A stretch of 61,089 bases of DNA, from positions 1 to 61,089 of the forward strand of contig NZ_BDBV01000030.1 in assembly GCF_001613165.1 (NCBI RefSeq). Reading direction: 5' to 3'. The notes under the pieces are model-generated. The model was not told the origin of the DNA, did not search any database, and worked only from the letters and a program-made list of their open reading frames with translations. Position 1 is the first letter of the stretch. Each line of letters starts with the position of its first letter. This document shows positions 52,327 through 61,089 of this stretch, in pieces. The translations under genes were made by a program, and so were the position numbers. Origin of the DNA: Nocardia mexicana NBRC 108244 (GTDB lineage Bacteria > Actinomycetota > Actinomycetes > Mycobacteriales > Mycobacteriaceae).

Positions 52327-52764
52327 TCACCGCGACAGGGAGTTGCGCAGATCGCCGACGGTGGCGCGGCGCTCGTAGGCGATCCACGCGAAGATCGCGG
52401 CGAGCACCAAGGGGAAGATCCCCATGGCGGGCTTGTCGGCGATGAAAGCCTGTGTCCCGGCGGCGAGCACGGTGAGCACGGACAGACCCGCGGCGGCCAG
52501 GGCGCTGAGCCGCGGCACCATCAGACCGATACCGCCCGCGACCTCCACCACTCCGATGAAGATGAGCAGACCGATGGGGATGGTCAGGTTCTCGGGGGCG
52601 TTGTCCATCAGGGTATTCGGCATCACGAGCTTCGGCCCGCCGGAGGCGATGATGAAGAAGAGGCCGAGCAGGATCTGCAGGGTCCACAGCACGCGGTTGC
52701 GGACCTTACCCGGACGGTAGGTGGCATCGTCGGAGAAGTTGGCGGCGGGGTTGGCGGTAGTCAT
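52327..52764 (-). CDS. DoxX-family membrane protein
   Basis: A 145-aa protein with four hydrophobic helices, the DoxX signature LQILLGLFFIIASGGPKLV near the start, then IPIGLLIFIGVVEVAGGIGL and a C-terminal helix FPLVLAAIFAWIAYER. DoxX proteins associate with redox or sulfur metabolism in membranes; the function here is unknown. The ATG at 52764 follows AGGAGGACC. It stands alone. Confidence 0.9.
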   Translation of the reverse strand: MTTANPAANFSDDATYRPGKVRNRVLWTLQILLGLFFIIASGGPKLVMPNTLMDNAPENLTIPIGLLIFIGVVEVAGGIGLMVPRLSALAAAGLSVLTVLAAGTQAFIADKPAMGIFPLVLAAIFAWIAYERRATVGDLRNSLSR

Positions 52765-52916
52765 TTCTGGTCCTCCTGGTTGGTCGCGCCGGGTTGGAAG
52801 CGCGTTCAAGGGATAGGACGGAGCATCCTCCGAGAACTCATCGCTGCCCGCGAAAATTGCCGGAACCGGCCGGGCCGCATGCTCGCCGCGCGGTCGGCGG
52901 GGCGCCTCGCCGCTCG

Positions 52917-55562
52917 TCAGCCGATGTCGACGGGATCGATCTGCACCCGCAGCGGCGCGTCGGAGCGGTGGGTGCTGCGGACGGCCTGCGCGGCGGCGAG
53001 GGCGCGGGACAGGGCCCCGCCCGAGCGGCGGTCCGCGCGGAGGATCATGCGCTCGACCTCCGCGGGGGAATCGCCGGAGGAGAACGGTTTCCGGGCTCCC
53101 GGGGGCAGTGGCACCGGGCCGAGGACCTCCACGTCGCCGGGAAGCTTTGCCTCGCCGAGCAATTCGGCGATGGAGTCGGTGGTGCCGTCGATCGCGGCGA
53201 ACCGCACGGCGGGCGGGAAGCGGACCTCGGTGCGGGCGTCGAGTTCGAACACCGCGTGGGTCACCGGATCCCAGCGCACCAGGGCCTGCACCGTGGGCAG
53301 CGAGGGCTCTGCCATCACGATGACCTGGCCGCTGGAGCGGACCAGCGTGGCCGCGGACATCCAGCGGCGCAGCGCATCCTCGGCCGCGCGCAGGTCCGCG
53401 CGGCCCAGCAGCGCCCAGCCGTCGAGCAGCAGGGCCACGCCGTAGCCGCCCGGCGCCGCCGGTTCGGCCCCGATGGTCGCGACCACGACCTGCGGCTCGT
53501 CGGGCACCTCGTCCAGCACCGACGCACCGCCGGAGCCGCGGATCGGCACGCCCGGGAAGGCTCGGCCGAGTTCCTCCGCCGTCCGCGCCGCCCCGATCAC
53601 CACCGCACGCAATGCCCTCGAACCACACGACCCACACCGGAACACCGGCTCGGTCTTGCCACACCACCGGCAGCTCGGACTGTGCGCGACCTCCCCGGAA
53701 GCACTGCGCGACAAGGCAACCCCGAGTTCACGAGCGGAGCCGGAACGCACAGGCCCGGCGTCGCCCCGCCCCGGCGTGCGCGATTCTCCGGCACCGTGCC
53801 CGCCGTAGGTACCGTTGTTCGCACCAGGCGCTCCCCCTTGCCCGGTGTCCGCCGCCCGCTGGGCGTCTCGGCCAGCCCGCCGCCGCGACACCGCATCGCC
53901 CGTGGCCTCCTGTCCGGAGCCCGCCCCTGCCCTCTGGCTGCCGCGATTACGGTGTGCCGCACCGGCTGTGGCGGCGTTGCCGTCCGGCAGCGCCAACGGG
54001 CCGTTGCAGTGGCGGCAGCGCGCCGGGGTCCGGCATTTCGCGCAGGACAGGGCGGGGACGTATCCGCGGCGCGGCACCTGGACCAGCACGGACTCGCCCG
54101 CGGCCAGCGCCTTGCGGGCCGCGGTGAACGCCACCGCGGGGATCCGCACGGCACGCGCCACCGGATCCCGTTCCAGCGCGACGTCGCTGTCGCCGGGCGC
54201 GCTGATACGGGGCGCGCACTGCCGCACGACGGCCCGGTCGGCGATCAGGTCGTGCGCCCACCCGGATTCGACCACCGCCTGGATCTCGGCCGTCCGCGAG
54301 AACCCTCCGGCGACGAAGGCCGCACCCGTCTCGTGCGCCCGCAACATCGCCACCTCCCGCGAATGCGGGTACGGCGACCGCGGCTCGCCGTACATATCGT
54401 CCCCGTCGTCCCAGATCGCGAGCAGCCCCAGATCCTGGGCGGGCACGAAAACCGCACTCCGCGTGCCGATCACGACCCGCGCAGTGCCCCGCAGCACCGC
54501 CAGCCACCGCCGATACCGCGCCGCGGGACCGAGACCAGCGGCGAGCCCGACGGCCGCCTCCCCCACCAGTTCGGCGCAGGCCGCCGCCACCCGATCCAGA
54601 TCTCGCTGGTCGGGCACGATCAGCACCGCGCTGCGCCCACTCGACACGACCACGGCCGCCAACTCCGCCAGCCGCCGCGCCCAATCCTCCCCCGGCACCG
54701 CCTGCCACGCCGCCCGCGGCCCTTTCCCGTGCGCCAGCGCACTCAGGAACGAGGAGCCGTGCCGGTACCTTTCCCAGGCGGGGTACTGCGAGAGATCAAC
54801 GGGCACAGTAGAACTCGCCCCCGCCACCGGCTCGGAGTCGCCGTCGGCGATCCCTGATTCACGGACGTCTGTCGAACCACCGGCGACCATCTCCTCCGGC
54901 GGAGCCGACAACGGAACGTCCCGCACGGACTGCGATGAATCTTCGTCGACCCCAGCCATATTCGCCGCCCCATCCGCAGGAATTTCCGGCGTGCTTGTGG
55001 CCGGAATCTTCCCGCTGTGGATTCCGGCCACACGCATGCCGGAAATAGAGTCGGCATCGGAGATCTGCGCGGCCTCATCCGGATTCGGCTCGGCGGTGGG
55101 CACCGAGTGCCCGATCCGGGCGGCCTCGGCATCGTCCGAACCGCCGCTGTCGCCCGAATCCTTCTGCGCGCGTGGCTTTTCCGCCTCCACCTTGGCGTGC
55201 CGGGGTGGGATGGCCAGGCGCAGGACGTCGGCTCGGGTTCCCGCGTAGCGGGCCGCGACGGCGGTGACCAGGCGCAGGATCTCCGGCGTCAGCACCCGCT
55301 CGCCGGAGACCACGCGCTCCAGGCGCATCAGTTTCCCGGTGTGGTCGGTCTTCTCCAGCCGGTCCAGGACGAAACCGTCGATCAGGCGGCCCGAGAAACG
55401 CACACGGACGCGCACACCCGGTTGGGCGAGCGCGTCCATGTCCGCGGGGACCAGGTAGTCGAAATCCCGGTCCAGATGTGCCGGTTCCAGCATCGGCAGC
55501 ACCCGCGCGATGGGGCGCGCCACCGGTGCGTCGGCTGGCGCTTCGGGCCCGGCCTCGGTCAA
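52917..55562 (-). CDS. priA: PriA-like primosomal protein, degenerate ATPase, with two long inserts
   Basis: An 881-aa protein related to PriA, the replication restart factor. The N-terminal DNA-binding domain (about 15-125) has PIARVLPMLEPAHLDRDFDY and the helicase core follows. The Walker A and DEAH motifs of PriA are missing: the expected Walker B region reads AIWDDGDDMYGEPRSP. This is normal for actinobacterial PriA. Two low-complexity inserts are seen, at about 126-249 (it contains a REP pair) and about 524-624, which splits the zinc-binding cysteines (SCAKCRTPARCRHC and SCRWCGKTEPVFRCGSC). The start is TTG at 55562, 10 bp after metK; other starts are possible. Confidence 0.9.
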   Translation of the reverse strand: MTEAGPEAPADAPVARPIARVLPMLEPAHLDRDFDYLVPADMDALAQPGVRVRVRFSGRLIDGFVLDRLEKTDHTGKLMRLERVVSGERVLTPEILRLVTAVAARYAGTRADVLRLAIPPRHAKVEAEKPRAQKDSGDSGGSDDAEAARIGHSVPTAEPNPDEAAQISDADSISGMRVAGIHSGKIPATSTPEIPADGAANMAGVDEDSSQSVRDVPLSAPPEEMVAGGSTDVRESGIADGDSEPVAGASSTVPVDLSQYPAWERYRHGSSFLSALAHGKGPRAAWQAVPGEDWARRLAELAAVVVSSGRSAVLIVPDQRDLDRVAAACAELVGEAAVGLAAGLGPAARYRRWLAVLRGTARVVIGTRSAVFVPAQDLGLLAIWDDGDDMYGEPRSPYPHSREVAMLRAHETGAAFVAGGFSRTAEIQAVVESGWAHDLIADRAVVRQCAPRISAPGDSDVALERDPVARAVRIPAVAFTAARKALAAGESVLVQVPRRGYVPALSCAKCRTPARCRHCNGPLALPDGNAATAGAAHRNRGSQRAGAGSGQEATGDAVSRRRAGRDAQRAADTGQGGAPGANNGTYGGHGAGESRTPGRGDAGPVRSGSARELGVALSRSASGEVAHSPSCRWCGKTEPVFRCGSCGSRALRAVVIGAARTAEELGRAFPGVPIRGSGGASVLDEVPDEPQVVVATIGAEPAAPGGYGVALLLDGWALLGRADLRAAEDALRRWMSAATLVRSSGQVIVMAEPSLPTVQALVRWDPVTHAVFELDARTEVRFPPAVRFAAIDGTTDSIAELLGEAKLPGDVEVLGPVPLPPGARKPFSSGDSPAEVERMILRADRRSGGALSRALAAAQAVRSTHRSDAPLRVQIDPVDIG
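54982..55008. repeat. REP-like palindrome inside priA, copy 1
   Basis: A 27-bp imperfect palindrome starting ATTTCCGGC and ending GGCCGGAATC, in the low-complexity linker of PriA (residues about 186-194). It is nearly the inverse of the copy at 55020-55046. Confidence 0.65.
55020..55046. repeat. REP-like palindrome inside priA, copy 2
   Basis: A 27-bp imperfect palindrome starting GATTCCGGCC and ending GCCGGAAAT. It matches the reverse complement of copy 1 at 25 of 27 positions, and 11 bp separate them. Confidence 0.65.
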
Positions 55563-55572
55563 TGGCAGCCGA

Positions 55573-56787
55573 TCACAACCCTGCCGCGGCGCGCAGCTTG
55601 TCGGCCCGATCGGTGTTCTCCCAGGGCAGGTCGACGTCGGTGCGGCCGAAGTGGCCGTAGGCGGCGGTGGGTGCGTAGATCGGGCGGAGCAGGTCGAGAT
55701 CGCGAATGATCGCACCCGGGCGCAGATCGAACACCTCGGCGATGGCCGCCGAGATCTTGGTCGGATCGATCGTCTCGGTGCCGAAGGTCTCCACGAACAG
55801 TCCGACCGGGGCGGCCTTGCCGATGGCGTAGGCGACCTGCGCCTCGACCCGCTCGGCCAGCCCGGCGGCGACGACATTCTTGGCGACCCAGCGCATGGCG
55901 TAGGCGGCCGACCGGTCCACCTTCGACGGATCCTTACCGGAGAAGGCGCCGCCGCCGTGGCGGGCCATGCCGCCGTAGGTGTCGACGATGATCTTGCGCC
56001 CGGTCAGCCCGGCATCGCCCATCGGGCCGCCGAGCACGAACTTGCCGGTCGGGTTCACCAGCAGCCGGAAGTCGGAGGTGTCGAACGGTTCGGGCAGCTC
56101 CAGGTCGGCCAGCACCGAGTCCACGACCTTCTCGCGGATATCAGGCGACAGCAGATTGTCCAGATCGATATCGGCGGCGTGCTGGGTGGAGACGACCACC
56201 GTGTCCAGCCGGGCCGGCTTGTCGCCGTCGTATTCGATGGTGACCTGGGTCTTGCCGTCGGGCCGCAGATAGGGCAGCACGCCGGACTTGCGGACCTCGG
56301 TCAGCCGCCGCGACAGCCGGTGCGCCAGCGCGATCGGCAGCGGCATCAGCTCCGGGGTCTCCTTGGTGGCGAAGCCGAACATCAGGCCCTGATCGCCCGC
56401 GCCCTGGCGCTCGATCTCGTCGTCGGAGCCGCCGACCCGGGCCTCGTGCGAGGTGTCCACGCCCTGGGCGATATCGGGCGACTGGGCGCCGATCGCGATG
56501 TTCACGCCGCAGGAGTTTCCGTCGAAACCCTTTGCGGACGAGTCGTATCCGATCTCGAGCACCTTCTCGCGGACGATCTTCGGGATATCCGCGTAGGCCG
56601 AGGTGGTCACCTCACCGGCGACATGCACCTGGCCGGTCGTCACCAAGGTCTCGACCGCTACTCGGCTGCGGGGGTCCTGCGCGAGCAGCGCGTCGAGGAC
56701 GGAATCGCTGATGGCATCACAGATCTTGTCCGGATGACCCTCGGTCACGGACTCGCTCGTGAATAGCCGGCTACCGGACGTGCGCAC
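55573..56787 (-). CDS. metK: S-adenosylmethionine synthetase
   Basis: A 404-aa enzyme that makes SAM from methionine and ATP. Segments: [20 protein letters not shown] at the start, [39 protein letters not shown] near residue 270, and [20 protein letters not shown] at the end. The family length is normal. It lies between coaBC and priA as in mycobacteria. A leader hairpin is seen 35 bp upstream. Confidence 0.98.
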   Translation of the reverse strand: MRTSGSRLFTSESVTEGHPDKICDAISDSVLDALLAQDPRSRVAVETLVTTGQVHVAGEVTTSAYADIPKIVREKVLEIGYDSSAKGFDGNSCGVNIAIGAQSPDIAQGVDTSHEARVGGSDDEIERQGAGDQGLMFGFATKETPELMPLPIALAHRLSRRLTEVRKSGVLPYLRPDGKTQVTIEYDGDKPARLDTVVVSTQHAADIDLDNLLSPDIREKVVDSVLADLELPEPFDTSDFRLLVNPTGKFVLGGPMGDAGLTGRKIIVDTYGGMARHGGGAFSGKDPSKVDRSAAYAMRWVAKNVVAAGLAERVEAQVAYAIGKAAPVGLFVETFGTETIDPTKISAAIAEVFDLRPGAIIRDLDLLRPIYAPTAAYGHFGRTDVDLPWENTDRADKLRAAAGL

Positions 56788-56821
56788 AGTTCTTCCCTCT
56801 CCCTCAACGGGTCTTCGTACC

Positions 56822-56860
56822 GGGTTGCGACAGTAACGAACTCGCGCCGCCGCGCAACCC
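56822..56860 (-). other. Long-loop hairpin in the metK leader
   Basis: GGGTTGCG (56822-56829) and CGCAACCC (56853-56860) are perfect 8-bp arms with a 23-nt loop. The hairpin lies 34 bp upstream of the metK start and has no U-tract. It could be a leader structure or the end of the coaBC transcript. Confidence 0.45.
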
Positions 56861-57055
56861 TTTGTCTCAGACTATTCCAAACCACCGACGCGGTGCGGTC
56901 CCGGTGACCGCGCGGCGCCGCTACCAGCGGCTACCGCCCGTCACTACCCGCTACCGCCTCCACAGGGCTCCGTTTTGGCAGTCGGTGCAACTTCGCGCGT
57001 AATGCCATTGTGCACTGCGCGCGTCTTTGCATACTAGGCCGAAACCGTTTGCGTC

Positions 57056-58273
57056 TCAGCGCAACAGCGGTCCCAGCGCATCCAGTACGCGGCTGGCCAG
57101 CAACAACTTCGACCCGTGGTCGAGAGACTGTTCGGTACCGTCGGCGCCGAGCAGCCAGCCGTCGTTGTTGTCCACCTCGAACGCCTTGCCCTCGCCGACC
57201 GCATTGACCACGAGCAGGTCGCAGCCCTTGCGCTCGAGCTTGGCGCGCGCGTGGGTGAGCACATCGCCGTGCTCGTCCCCGGTCTCCGCAGCGAATCCGA
57301 CGATCGCCAGCCCGGGCAGGCGGCCGTCGCGCCGGGCCTGCACGAGGCCCGCCAGGATGTCGCGGTTCTTGGTGAGATCGATCCGGTCGGGTTCCCCCGC
57401 GCCCTTCTTTATCTTGGCGGCGGCGACGTTGGTGGGCCGGAAGTCGGCCACCGCCGCCGCCATGATCACCGCGTCGGCCCCGACGGCGTGCTTATCGATC
57501 GCGACGCCCAGCTGCTCGGCGGTGGTCACATGCTCCATCTCCACCGAGGCCGGTGGCTCCAGGGCGATCGTATTGCCGACGACCAGCGTGACGTGCGCGC
57601 CGCGCTGGGCGGCCAGCCGGGCCAGGGCGAAGCCCTGCTTCCCCGAGCTGCGGTTGCCGAGGAATCGCACCGGATCCAGCGGTTCGCGCGTGCCGCCCGC
57701 CGACACCACGATGCGGCGGCCCTCCAGATCACGCGGGATGGCATCGGTGCGCTCAAGCAGCAGCGAGGCCAGCGCGAATATCTCCTCGGGCTCGGGCAGG
57801 CGACCCGGGCCGGTGTCGGCGCCGGTCAGCCGGCCCGCGGCGGGCTCCATGACGATCGCGCCGTGCGAACGCAGGGTCGCGACGTTCGCGGCCGTCGCCG
57901 GGTGCTCCCACATCTCGGTGTGCATGGCCGGGGCGAACAGCACCGGACATCGCGCGGTGAGCAGCGTGGCCGTGAGCAGGTCGTCGGCGCGGCCCATGGC
58001 CGAGCGCGCCATCAGGTCGGCCGTCGCCGGGGCGATCACCACCAGGTCGGCCTCCTGGCCGAGGCGCACGTGCGGCACCTCCGGCACATCGGCGAACACG
58101 CCGGTATTCACCGGGTTGCCCGACAGCGCCTCGAACGTGGCCTTGCCGACGAACTGCAACGCCGACTCGGTGGGAATCACCCGGACGTCGTGCCCGGTCT
58201 CGGTGAACTTGCGAACGAGCGAGCATGCCTTGTAGGCGGCGATTCCGCCGCCCACGCCGACAACGATCCGCAT
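57056..58273 (-). CDS. coaBC: Bifunctional phosphopantothenoylcysteine decarboxylase / phosphopantothenate-cysteine ligase
   Basis: A 405-aa CoaBC fusion for coenzyme A synthesis. The flavoprotein half starts with VVGVGGGIAAYKACSLVRKF and has the catalytic-loop region PAMHTEMWEHPAT. The CoaB half begins near residue 185 (GRRIVVSAGGTREPLDPVRF) and contains NKDI-like LTKNRDILAGL. It is separated from metK by 268 bp and from rpoZ by 56 bp. Confidence 0.97.
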   Translation of the reverse strand: MRIVVGVGGGIAAYKACSLVRKFTETGHDVRVIPTESALQFVGKATFEALSGNPVNTGVFADVPEVPHVRLGQEADLVVIAPATADLMARSAMGRADDLLTATLLTARCPVLFAPAMHTEMWEHPATAANVATLRSHGAIVMEPAAGRLTGADTGPGRLPEPEEIFALASLLLERTDAIPRDLEGRRIVVSAGGTREPLDPVRFLGNRSSGKQGFALARLAAQRGAHVTLVVGNTIALEPPASVEMEHVTTAEQLGVAIDKHAVGADAVIMAAAVADFRPTNVAAAKIKKGAGEPDRIDLTKNRDILAGLVQARRDGRLPGLAIVGFAAETGDEHGDVLTHARAKLERKGCDLLVVNAVGEGKAFEVDNNDGWLLGADGTEQSLDHGSKLLLASRVLDALGPLLR

Positions 58274-58329
58274 ATGTCTAGCCTCTTCGGTCCGGTGGAG
58301 GTGGGCGGCGGGGGCGGTGCGCCCCTACG

Positions 58330-58605
58330 TCACTCGCCTTCGGAGTGCTCGAGCAGGTCGGAGTGGATCTCGCGCATCGCCACCGACAGCGGCTTCTCCT
58401 GCAGGCCCGGCTCGACCAGCGGACCCACGTACTCGAGGATGCCGTCGCCGAGCTGGTTGTAGTAATCGTTGATCTGGCGCGCCCGCTTGGCCGCGTAGAT
58501 GACCAGCGCGTACTTGGACGACGTGCGCTCGAGAAGCTCGTCGATCGGCGGGTTGGTCAGGCCCACCGGGGTGTCGTACGCGGGCACGGTCTTGGTGTCG
58601 CTCAC
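58330..58605 (-). CDS. rpoZ: RNA polymerase omega subunit
   Basis: A 91-aa subunit. Segments: [20 protein letters not shown] and [19 protein letters not shown], with the conserved tail [20 protein letters not shown]. It starts with GTG at 58605, preceded by CAGGAG. The longer open frame upstream is non-coding. It helps assemble beta' into the polymerase. Confidence 0.97.
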   Translation of the reverse strand: MSDTKTVPAYDTPVGLTNPPIDELLERTSSKYALVIYAAKRARQINDYYNQLGDGILEYVGPLVEPGLQEKPLSVAMREIHSDLLEHSEGE

Positions 58606-58696
58606 TAGTGAGGCTCCTGCGGGTCGTGGTGGAAATCCAGCCGGTTGCGAGCATCGGGCGGGCCCCGGCGCGGCCGGGGCGACGAATCGGCCGCCC

Positions 58697-59278
58697 TTAT
58701 CTCGAATTTGTGCTAACGAACAACGATACCAACTGCTCACAGGCACTGGTCAGGTCGTCGTTCACGATCACGGTGTCGAACTCGTCACACGCCGCGAGTT
58801 CGGTTCTTGCGGTCTGCAGGCGACGCTCGATCACCTCGGGCGATTCCGTGCCGCGCCCGGTCAGCCGCGCCACCAGCTCGTCCCAGCTGGGCGGAGCCAG
58901 GAAGACCAGCACGGCCTCCGACGTCGCCGCCCGGATCTGCCGCGCCCCCGCCAGATCCACCTCCACGAGCACCGGTTTACCGGCGGCGACCGCCGCGCGG
59001 ACCGGTGCGGCCGGGGTGCCCGACCGCTGCAGGCCGCCGTGGATATCGGCCCACTCCAGCAATTCCCCCTGTTCGATCATGGTGTCGAACTCGGCCCTCG
59101 TCACGAACCGGTAGTCGCGGCCGTCGACCTCCCCGGGCCGGGGGGCCCGGGTGGTGGCCGACACACTGAAGACCAGGTCCGGCAGCCGCTCGCGGACACA
59201 CCGGACCACAGTGGACTTGCCGACGGCCGAGGGGCCGACCAGTACTACCAGCCGACCCTTCTGCGTGTGCTCGACCAC
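58697..59278 (-). CDS. gmk: Guanylate kinase
   Basis: A 193-aa kinase that converts GMP to GDP. P-loop: [15 protein letters not shown] (residues 11-25). GMP-binding segments: [19 protein letters not shown] and [11 protein letters not shown]. It is 7 bp downstream of mihF, so the two are probably cotranscribed. Confidence 0.97.
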   Translation of the reverse strand: MVEHTQKGRLVVLVGPSAVGKSTVVRCVRERLPDLVFSVSATTRAPRPGEVDGRDYRFVTRAEFDTMIEQGELLEWADIHGGLQRSGTPAAPVRAAVAAGKPVLVEVDLAGARQIRAATSEAVLVFLAPPSWDELVARLTGRGTESPEVIERRLQTARTELAACDEFDTVIVNDDLTSACEQLVSLFVSTNSR

Positions 59279-59285
59279 CCTCGGA

Positions 59286-59603
59286 TCAGGCTTGGTCGAA
59301 CTTCGCCAGCAACGCCTTGCGCTGGCGGTCGCCCAGGCCCCGCAGACGGCGGGTCGGTGCGATCTCCAGCTCGCTCATGATCTCCGCCGCCTTGACCTTG
59401 CCGACCTTGGGCAGGGCCTCCAGCAGCGCCGACACCTTCATCTTGCCCAGAACCTCATCGGTCTCGGCATCCTTCAGGACCGTCTTCAGGTCGGTGCCGC
59501 CACGCTTCAGGCGCTCCTTGAGCTCTGCCCGAGCGCGGCGAGCGGCAGCCGCCTTCTCCAAAGCAGCGGCGCGCTGCTCGTCAGTCAGCTGGGGAAGGGC
59601 CAC
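59286..59603 (-). CDS. mihF: Actinobacterial integration host factor
   Basis: A 105-aa nucleoid protein. It has the mIHF pattern: [59 protein letters not shown] and [14 protein letters not shown], with a helix-hairpin-helix-like DNA-binding region. It starts with GTG at 59603, preceded by GGAGGA. The gene is required for growth in mycobacteria and bends DNA. Confidence 0.97.
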   Translation of the reverse strand: MALPQLTDEQRAAALEKAAAARRARAELKERLKRGGTDLKTVLKDAETDEVLGKMKVSALLEALPKVGKVKAAEIMSELEIAPTRRLRGLGDRQRKALLAKFDQA

Positions 59604-60205
59604 GGTTCCTCCGTCTCATCGTTCATTGCTTCATCTCCCGCCGGTAACCCGGCGGTCTGTGCGACCGTACCCACGCGGCGTGCCGATTGCGAACCCACCC
59701 CCCAGGTCAGCGCCGGATTCGGGCACGGTAGCGGCCGTGCGGACGCCCCCTCGGACTCGATTCCGCCGGTTGCGCAGATCCTACCGCCGAATTCGTCCGC
59801 AGCCTCGTGGCCTGCGGTTTTCATCGCCGTAACCGGGCAAATGACCGGTTCGGCGACGGACTCGAGGCGTCGTAATCCACCCGTTATCCCACGACCAGGA
59901 CTTTTCTGGATTTTTCGGCGTGTCGCACGTTTTCGACCCCGCGTGTCGCGTTTCTGAGCCCGCTCGGGAGTCGCGACCGAGTACTGGTCGTCCGCTCACA
60001 GACGCCCCGCGCGGGCCCCCGAAAGGGTCGCCAACAGCGGTAAACACAGGCATGTAGTTTCCGGCCCAGCACGGCGGGCGGGACGCGTAGCGGGGCTCAG
60101 GCGCGAGACCGATCGGTCTCGTCCAGCGCGAGCCCGCCGACCGGGCAGTTGTCGCAGCGTGGAGGGAATGGGCGAGGTCCGGCGCCGACCACGGCGCCGG
60201 ATCCC
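59604..60205. other. Long leader/intergenic region upstream of mihF
   Basis: 602 bp between pyrF and mihF, both minus strand. It holds a 7-bp hairpin, CCGCCGG-TAAC-CCGGCGG (59638-59655), in the mihF leader and the 18-bp perfect palindrome at 60104-60121. A possible short reading frame runs on the minus strand from about 60192 to 60102, with CDNCPVGG; I do not rely on it. Otherwise nothing is recognised. Confidence 0.5.
60104..60121. promoter_or_regulatory. Perfect 18-bp palindrome, candidate operator
   Basis: CGAGACCGATCGGTCTCG is fully symmetric. The core GACCGATCGGTC is typical of TetR-family operators. It lies between pyrF and mihF, 85 bp downstream of the pyrF stop; no TetR gene is adjacent. 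Confidence 0.5.
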
Positions 60206-61030
60206 TCAGTTCTGCAGGAACGCGAATGCGTCGGTGAGTTCCTTGGTGCGCGAGCGCAGCGCCTCCACCGCGGGCCCCGCGGCGAGCACCTCGCGGGATA
60301 CGGCGGGCACGGCCGCGGCGAAGCTGTCGCGCGGCACGAGCGCCCGGACGGATTCGGGCCCGCCGCCCTGCGCCCCGACGCCGGGCATCAGAATCGGGCC
60401 GTTGAGCAGGCCCAGGTTCGGGACCTCGTCGAGGGTCGCGCCGACGACCACGCCGACCGAACCGAAGGCGGCGCCGACATTGCGGACCGCCGCGTCGTCG
60501 ACGACGGACTGGGCGATCGTTCGCCCGTCGGCCGCCGTGATCCGCTGCAGCTGCGCGGCCTCCGGATTCGAGGTGGCCGCGAGCACGAACACGCCGCGGT
60601 CGTTGGCCGCCGCCAGCTCCAAAGCCGGTGTGAGCGAACCGAATCCGAGATACGGCGAGACCGTTACCGCATCGCTGCCGAGCGGGCCGTCACCGAGCCA
60701 CGCCGCGGCGTAGGCGGCCATCGTGGAACCGATATCGCCGCGTTTGGCGTCGGCGAGCACCAGGGTGCCCGCCTCGCGCAGCGCGGCGATCGTGTCCTCG
60801 AGAACCATGAAACCGCCCGAACCGTAGGCCTCGAAGAACGCCACCTGCGGTTTGACCAGGGCCACCTCGCCGGCGAAGGCGTCGACGCAGGTATCGGCGA
60901 AGCGCTTGAGGCCGTCCAGGTCCTCGGTCAGCCCCCAGGCGCGCAGCAACGGCGGATGCGGGTCGATGCCGACGCACAGCGGGCCGCACCGGCCCATCGC
61001 CTCGCGCAGCCGAACACCGAACGAGGTCAC
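60206..61030 (-). CDS. pyrF: Orotidine 5'-phosphate decarboxylase
   Basis: A 274-aa enzyme of UMP synthesis, of the type-2 subfamily found in mycobacteria. Segments: [39 protein letters not shown] with the catalytic Lys-Asp motif, and [15 protein letters not shown] near the end. It starts with GTG at 61030, which overlaps the stop of the preceding gene (GTGA). Confidence 0.97.
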   Translation of the reverse strand: MTSFGVRLREAMGRCGPLCVGIDPHPPLLRAWGLTEDLDGLKRFADTCVDAFAGEVALVKPQVAFFEAYGSGGFMVLEDTIAALREAGTLVLADAKRGDIGSTMAAYAAAWLGDGPLGSDAVTVSPYLGFGSLTPALELAAANDRGVFVLAATSNPEAAQLQRITAADGRTIAQSVVDDAAVRNVGAAFGSVGVVVGATLDEVPNLGLLNGPILMPGVGAQGGGPESVRALVPRDSFAAAVPAVSREVLAAGPAVEALRSRTKELTDAFAFLQN

Positions 61031-61089
61031 CGCGTCACCGCGGCGAGCCGCGCATCCGCCCCGGCGGCGAGCCGCACGTCCATTCCCGC
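61027..61089 (-). CDS. 3' end of an upstream gene (possibly carB by synteny)
   Basis: The frame enters from beyond the window and reads 20 residues ([20 protein letters not shown]) before the TGA at 61029-61027. It overlaps the pyrF GTG by 4 bp. In mycobacteria the gene before pyrF is carB (carbamoyl-phosphate synthase large chain), but this tail is too short to confirm that. Confidence 0.5.
   Translation of the reverse strand, partial: AGMDVRLAAGADARLAAVTR

Noticed and set aside
57056..58273. Plus-strand frames over coaBC
   Set aside because: They are antisense to a well-conserved enzyme and low in complexity.
61027..61089. Firm call of carB for the partial gene
   Set aside because: Only 20 residues are visible and I cannot match them with certainty; kept as a tentative call.

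Overview
The window is high-GC actinobacterial chromosome, most likely Nocardia or a close relative in Mycobacteriales. This is inferred from the gene order, not from a marker gene. The right part follows the Mycobacterium tuberculosis Rv1385-Rv1417 core: pyrF, mihF, gmk, rpoZ, coaBC, metK, priA, then def-fmt-rsmB, rpe, ribE, ribBA, ribH and a PH-domain membrane protein, all on the minus strand. Accessory blocks interrupt this order. No rRNA, tRNA or CRISPR array was recognised.

Left part (1-9 kb): a SigG-type ECF sigma factor with a SnoaL domain, a 14-TM MFS exporter, a divergent LysR / SBF-type transporter pair, an orphan duplicated FitA-type antitoxin, a secreted CocE/NonD-type hydrolase lipoprotein and a YcaQ-type DNA glycosylase.

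9.1-15.8 kb: a compact cryptic biosynthetic locus. One strand carries an overlapping operon of a KAS III-like protein without its catalytic residues, a fatty-acyl-AMP ligase, a stand-alone ACP and a cytochrome P450. The convergent strand carries an alpha/beta-hydrolase fused to a carboxymuconolactone-decarboxylase-like domain and a class I terpene synthase. The simplest reading is a terpenoid that is oxidised and/or acylated. I know of no described pathway with this combination, and it is the best candidate for a new system.

16-26.5 kb: an XRE-type regulator divergent from an FAD dehydrogenase/HAD pair, with dyads between them; an hsp20 / MerR divergent pair with a perfect dyad; a HAD phosphatase; a lone ABC ATPase; an amino-acid permease divergent from a lipoprotein gamma-glutamyltransferase.

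26.5-43.9 kb: the riboflavin genes without ribD, rpe, rsbW-sigF, glutamine-dependent nadE, a Pls/PosA-family single-module NRPS translationally coupled to an M1 metallopeptidase, and the overlapping def-fmt-rsmB operon.

44-52.8 kb (accessory): a secreted lipase, a PadR regulator with a Gly/Pro/Phe-rich tail, a carotenoid oxygenase divergent from a TetR gene with two matching operators, a two-component system divergent from a membrane protein, a 5'-truncated DUF222/HNH gene with a strong terminator, and a DoxX protein. From 52.9 kb the housekeeping order resumes.

A dispersed 27-29 bp REP-like palindrome occurs in two convergent gene ends (26.5 and 35.0-35.2 kb, the second with a tandem array) and as an inverted pair inside the priA reading frame.
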